A stretch of DNA of 64,000 nt, taken from NCBI GenBank assembly GCA_902806575.1, contig CADCXD010000001.1, positions 2,294,001 to 2,358,000 of the forward strand. Direction: 5' to 3'. This DNA is from Jackrogersella multiformis (taxonomy: Eukaryota > Ascomycota > Sordariomycetes > Xylariales > Hypoxylaceae). The translations under genes were made by a program, and so were the position numbers. Below, piece after piece: positions 60,737-64,000 of the stretch (its first letter is position 1; every line of letters begins with the position of its first letter). The notes beneath the pieces were generated by a model. It was not told the origin of the DNA and made no database searches. It worked only from the letters and a program-made list of their open reading frames with translations.

Positions 60737-62302
60737 CATGTTTTATTTATTTTTAATCGTAATATTTTCCCTCTGCTGTCACATTGTTCAGTAGGCGGTG
60801 AGTATGAATGTTGAAATGTATGAAATTTTTTTTAATTTCTTTTTCAAATTCTTGGGCTTGTCAGTGTATCAGTTATTGTATGCTGGTTTCCTCATCATAT
60901 AAAATATATCAGATATCACTACGAGTACCTAAGTATGAAACCTACATCTATGAAGTTTTACCAAACACCCTATCCCGCTATATCACTGTAGGCCGTAACA
61001 GGCATATAAGAGATCTGGAGAAATGCCTTGGCAAGGCTCATGTAGCCCGCTCTGAGCCGAATCCCTTTCCCTTAATTTCTCCCCGTGTTTTCCAATCCTA
61101 TTCGCATTCGGTATGTGCGGGGTGTTCCAATGGAACTACATACAGGGGCTGCTCTGCGCGTAGTAATCAGCGATACGGGTAACAATGGGTGACCAGGCAC
61201 TATTAGTCACCGAGTTAGTACCTATCTATTAAATGACTACACAGTTGCAAGCAATTCCCACCTGTGTAACGATATTATGGTGTTCTTAAGCTTCTCCGTG
61301 AGGTTGGATCATAGCGTCTCGGGAGACTACTCGAGGTCTTAGCGATGTCCCTTTTTAGGTTTGTGGTCGATGGGTTTGGTTCCAAGGTTATCTCCAAGAA
61401 TCCGGGGTTGGGACATGCCGGTTGAGGCACCACGGGGAAACATCTAAAGCCGACGTCCTAGGGATTTATCACGATGAGCATATCAAAAAAGGCCTTCTAA
61501 ACAAACTACTAGCGTGCAATAGTCTCTGTTGTTGCTTGGGGGTTCTGAGATCTAGACCAAATTTCATTTGTCTATGCTTTGTATCATTTACCATTATCGA
61601 CTAGTAGTAATACTGTGAACATGTCGCCTTATCTTTTGATCAGAGTCCCGCCAAGCCTGTACCAAGATATTGGCCCGATATTGAGGTGAAACGCGTGCAC
61701 TCAACAGACCCATCTTTCGAGCAAAATCCAGGCGCCTATAGTTGAGAAGAGAGGAAGTAGACAACTTGACACCAGGGGTTTTTGACTGCCGACCCGGCCA
61801 AGCTTCACAATGCTCAAAACCGCATCCGCCGTAATCGCCTATTCCGCCGTCTATGAGGAATGAAACCAACCGCGATATGCCAACGCTGTGAGTGGGATTG
61901 GGAAGAAATATGAGAAGAAACGTAAAAGGGGAAACGATAATCTTGTGCTCGCTGCTCCTTTTCCCCCGACGATTCTGCTCGGTTAAAGGAAACCCCAGAG
62001 TAGAGAAACTTCACCTTGAAACCCATGCATAACACGAAATCTAGCCGCCGATGAGGGTCTCAAGTCTATAGATTCATAAAACCGCCAGAAAACACGGCAA
62101 GCCCAAATAAACCATCCACACCTTCATGGTTTGTGGTTGCTTGCATACTACCATGGGTAGTCCATTAAGTAAGCCAGATAGCATCTGCAGCTTTGAAGAA
62201 AAAGTCGCCATTGGAACGCCACCTCTTGTCTATGTAACCCTCTATAATTGATGTCGTTATTCGTGTCGCAATGGATAGAATGTATCTGTTGAAACTTCAG
62301 GT

Positions 62303-63544
62303 CTACATTCGATCCATAAGATCGCCACCCGCTAGACTGCCACTTGCTGAGCTTCGGCCGCTATTATTATAGCTATCATTGGACAGTAGATCATGAACCG
62401 CGACCTTCGGTACTTGAGGAACGGGTAACTTTCTGCTGCTATCCGGTCGGCTGATAATATCCGTAAGAGACAAACCGCTGGGCCGAGGGCCGTTGCTGGT
62501 AGGCTGCGAGGTTTGCGGATAGGTTGCCCCTTCGAGATGCGGCTCCATCGGTGCCAGTGCTGGAGTATGCCCCAAGGTTAGATTCCGTAAGGTAGGAAGC
62601 TCAACACCAGCATACGGTCGAAGGCGAGGAGAATGAGCTGGCGTTGCGAGCGGTGTGTGATCCGGAGTAGGAGACAAAGAATCATGAGAAAATGTCGGGG
62701 ATGACGGCGCGGTGGAGTTAGGTGAGTTTGGTCTTGACCTCTTCACATGGCGGAGAGCGTGAGAGTAGTGGTCGTCATGCTCATCCGAGTGCGTCCTTGA
62801 CATGTGGTAGGCTGATAGAGAGGGGAGGTGGGCTCGCGAGTTATGAAGGCTGTTGGCATAGTACGGATGAGGTCTCGCTGGGTGGTGATGGGGGCCCATG
62901 TTATCGCGCTCAAGTTGATTCGAAACGTTGGCCAAAATACCGATATCCATACTGTGGCCAGGGTGAGCGCCATTGCCGCTCATATTCCGACCATAATGGT
63001 GCAGAGGTCCAGGATGCGGCATGGCGTATGAAGAGAATGAGTGAGGTGGCGACACGTTTGGAGAGCCAAGCGTAGAATTAGGTGCCGACTTGATAGATCT
63101 TGGGTTAGAAGGGGGAGGCATCATGGAGTCCGGACTCAGTGCATGACCTAATCCATGATGTGTAGCTTGTCCGGCCTTGTTCCCTCTCCTCGAGTTCGGG
63201 TTGTTATGTATTCTTGAGTGACGGGTGAGCTCATCTGAGCGGGAGAACTTCTTGCTGCAACCAGGAAATTGGCATGCATGCGGCTTTTCACCGGTATGAG
63301 TCCTAATGTGTCTCGTCTGGTGCTCTAACCGATGGAATGCCTTGTCACAAAGGGGGCACTTGTAAGGCCGAGGCAATTCATTAGTGTTTTCGGCGGGTTG
63401 GCCACCAGGCAGAGGACCGTTGGGCCGAATAATGGTAACAGTAGCCATATCGACGTCTCCTTTGGAGTTATTGTCGTTGGTCGTGGTAGTAGACTCAGGA
63501 TTCAGCAGGTTGGAAAAATCCACTGCTGACTGTGAGCGTTGCAT
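62303..63544 (-). CDS. creA: Carbon catabolite repressor CreA/Cre1 (C2H2 zinc finger)
   Basis: Single exon, 413 residues from the ATG at 63544, which yields [16 protein letters not shown], the usual CreA N-terminus; the frame stays open a few codons upstream without an ATG. Two C2H2 fingers lie at about 63-83 ([19 protein letters not shown]) and 91-113 ([19 protein letters not shown]), joined by the TGEKPHA linker. The rest is His/Pro/Ser-rich, with the conserved block [20 protein letters not shown] and a C-terminal [18 protein letters not shown] segment. CreA binds SYGGRG sites in the nucleus and represses genes for alternative carbon use, including plant-polymer degradation, when glucose is present. 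Its 3' side faces the long gene-poor region. Confidence 0.96.
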   Translation of the reverse strand: MQRSQSAVDFSNLLNPESTTTTNDNNSKGDVDMATVTIIRPNGPLPGGQPAENTNELPRPYKCPLCDKAFHRLEHQTRHIRTHTGEKPHACQFPGCSKKFSRSDELTRHSRIHNNPNSRRGNKAGQATHHGLGHALSPDSMMPPPSNPRSIKSAPNSTLGSPNVSPPHSFSSYAMPHPGPLHHYGRNMSGNGAHPGHSMDIGILANVSNQLERDNMGPHHHPARPHPYYANSLHNSRAHLPSLSAYHMSRTHSDEHDDHYSHALRHVKRSRPNSPNSTAPSSPTFSHDSLSPTPDHTPLATPAHSPRLRPYAGVELPTLRNLTLGHTPALAPMEPHLEGATYPQTSQPTSNGPRPSGLSLTDIISRPDSSRKLPVPQVPKVAVHDLLSNDSYNNSGRSSASGSLAGGDLMDRM

Positions 63545-64000
63545 GTGATCGCCAGCCAAGTGGGCACCGCCTTTTCCTCGCTAGAATAATTTCTTTAGGG
63601 GGGAACGGGGGGCAATAGTGGCGGTATAGTCGGTCGTTAATAATAGATAACTAGGTTTCGTCGTGGTTATTATTCCCCCTTTTTCCTTTTCCCCTCGAGT
63701 CTCCTCGATATTTATTAAGTCTGCTGTTGTTCTTGTAGTTGTTATTTCGTAGGCGTACAACAATAGGAGGATGTTAGCGGCCTTTTAGTCGAGAGCTGGG
63801 GAATGGTTGCAGATTGTTGATATTGGTGCGTTAGAATTTTGAAGGAAAAGCCGTTTTGGGGGGGATGGGGGCACTGGATTTATTTTAAATGAACTCCAGT
63901 CAGAGCGGGCGGGTCGGAAAAGAGGGTTGAGAACTGGAACTGAAGGTGCCAAAACGTGCTACGAGTTACTTATAGGTACAGTACCGTACAGTGCAATTTA
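63545..64000. other. Upstream region of creA
   Basis: No gene is seen. This is the creA leader and promoter, with AG- and G-rich stretches. One CTGGGG match to the CreA consensus SYGGRG is present at 63796-63801, which could support autoregulation, but a single hexamer is weak evidence. Confidence 0.5.
63796..63801 (+). promoter_or_regulatory. Candidate CreA site (CTGGGG)
   Basis: It matches SYGGRG and lies about 250 bp upstream of the creA start codon. CreA autoregulation is known in Aspergillus; here it is only suggested by the match, and such hexamers occur often by chance. Confidence 0.2.

Larger units (their letters stand above)
51569..62302. other. 10.7 kb gene-poor region
   Basis: I find no gene here. 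It holds an (AC)n(AT)n microsatellite at 52045-52075, a GC-richer zone at 54200-55250 with several short minus-strand frames of protein-like composition (54210-54419 and 54619-54873) but no recognised domain, an inverted-repeat element at 57358-57500, short unrecognised frames near 58300-59280, an (ATT)n microsatellite at 60717-60736, and TACCTAGGTA motifs near 53252, 57101, 59579, 59749, 59811 and 59922. Most of it is probably repeat-derived or regulatory. Confidence 0.6.

Noticed and set aside
60449..60814. 121-codon plus-strand frame
   Set aside because: It runs through an (ATT)n microsatellite, giving a poly-Ile stretch; unlikely to be a gene.
63545..63559. Five-codon N-terminal extension of CreA
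   Set aside because: It would need a TTG start; the ATG at 63544 gives the family-typical N-terminus.
1..64000. tRNA, rRNA, CRISPR array or gene cluster for secondary metabolism
   Set aside because: I looked for A/B-box-like and T-loop motifs, 5S-like sequence, regularly spaced repeats and polyketide or peptide synthase motifs and saw none that hold up; this is by eye and not a model-based scan.

Overview
This window comes from a filamentous ascomycete, most likely a Sordariomycete. The genes carry short spliceosomal introns (about 50-80 nt) with GTRAGY-type donors and CTAAC/CTGAC-like branch points, there are no operons, and a CreA carbon catabolite repressor and Pezizomycotina-type orthologues of yeast housekeeping genes are present. 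A Xylariales origin is possible, but I cannot prove it from this sequence. I support 14 protein-coding genes. Eight of them become complete only after splicing, and I give exon coordinates derived from splice signals and frame phase.

Layout. 1.6-2.7 kb: alpha/beta hydrolase. 7.4-8.0 kb: SAP30-like Sin3-binding protein. 9.0-10.8 kb: mitochondrial DnaJ co-chaperone Mdj1. 13.0-16.1 kb: BRO1 (endosomal sorting). 18.6-21.0 kb: AVL9 (late secretory transport). 22.5-25.1 kb, minus: cullin-1 scaffold. 26.3-27.3 kb, minus: four-TM protein resembling the phospholipase D regulator Srf1. 28.8-29.8 kb: mitochondrial K+/H+ exchange-related protein. 30.0-30.5 kb, minus: small tail-anchored-like protein. 33.1-33.9 and 36.4-37.0 kb: two related secreted proteins rich in Asn, Leu and Gln. 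40.5-41.4 kb: single-pass membrane protein with a PPAY-bearing tail. 42.1-44.9 kb, minus: RBR-type E3 ubiquitin ligase. 48.2-51.6 kb: large DUF676 serine esterase. 62.3-63.5 kb, minus: CreA.

The rest, well over half of the window, is gene-poor. It is marked by a dispersed self-complementary motif TACCTAGGTA, grading into (GGTA)n microsatellites, which I noted only outside predicted exons. Longer stretches (2.7-7.4, 30.5-33.1, 37.0-40.5, 44.9-48.2 and 51.6-62.3 kb) hold no recognisable gene and may contain decayed repeats. I saw no tRNA, rRNA, intact transposon or biosynthetic cluster.

Most genes are unrelated housekeeping functions: protein turnover (cullin, RBR ligase), membrane traffic (BRO1, AVL9, Srf1-like), mitochondria (Mdj1, K+/H+ protein), and transcription or chromatin (CreA, SAP30-like). 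The least familiar content is the secreted pair at 33-37 kb. Both proteins share an [N/G]-x-[F/L]-[D/N]-[L/I/V] repeat and a phase-1 intron near the 3' end. The second gene also has two 5'-leader introns that look like a tandem duplication.
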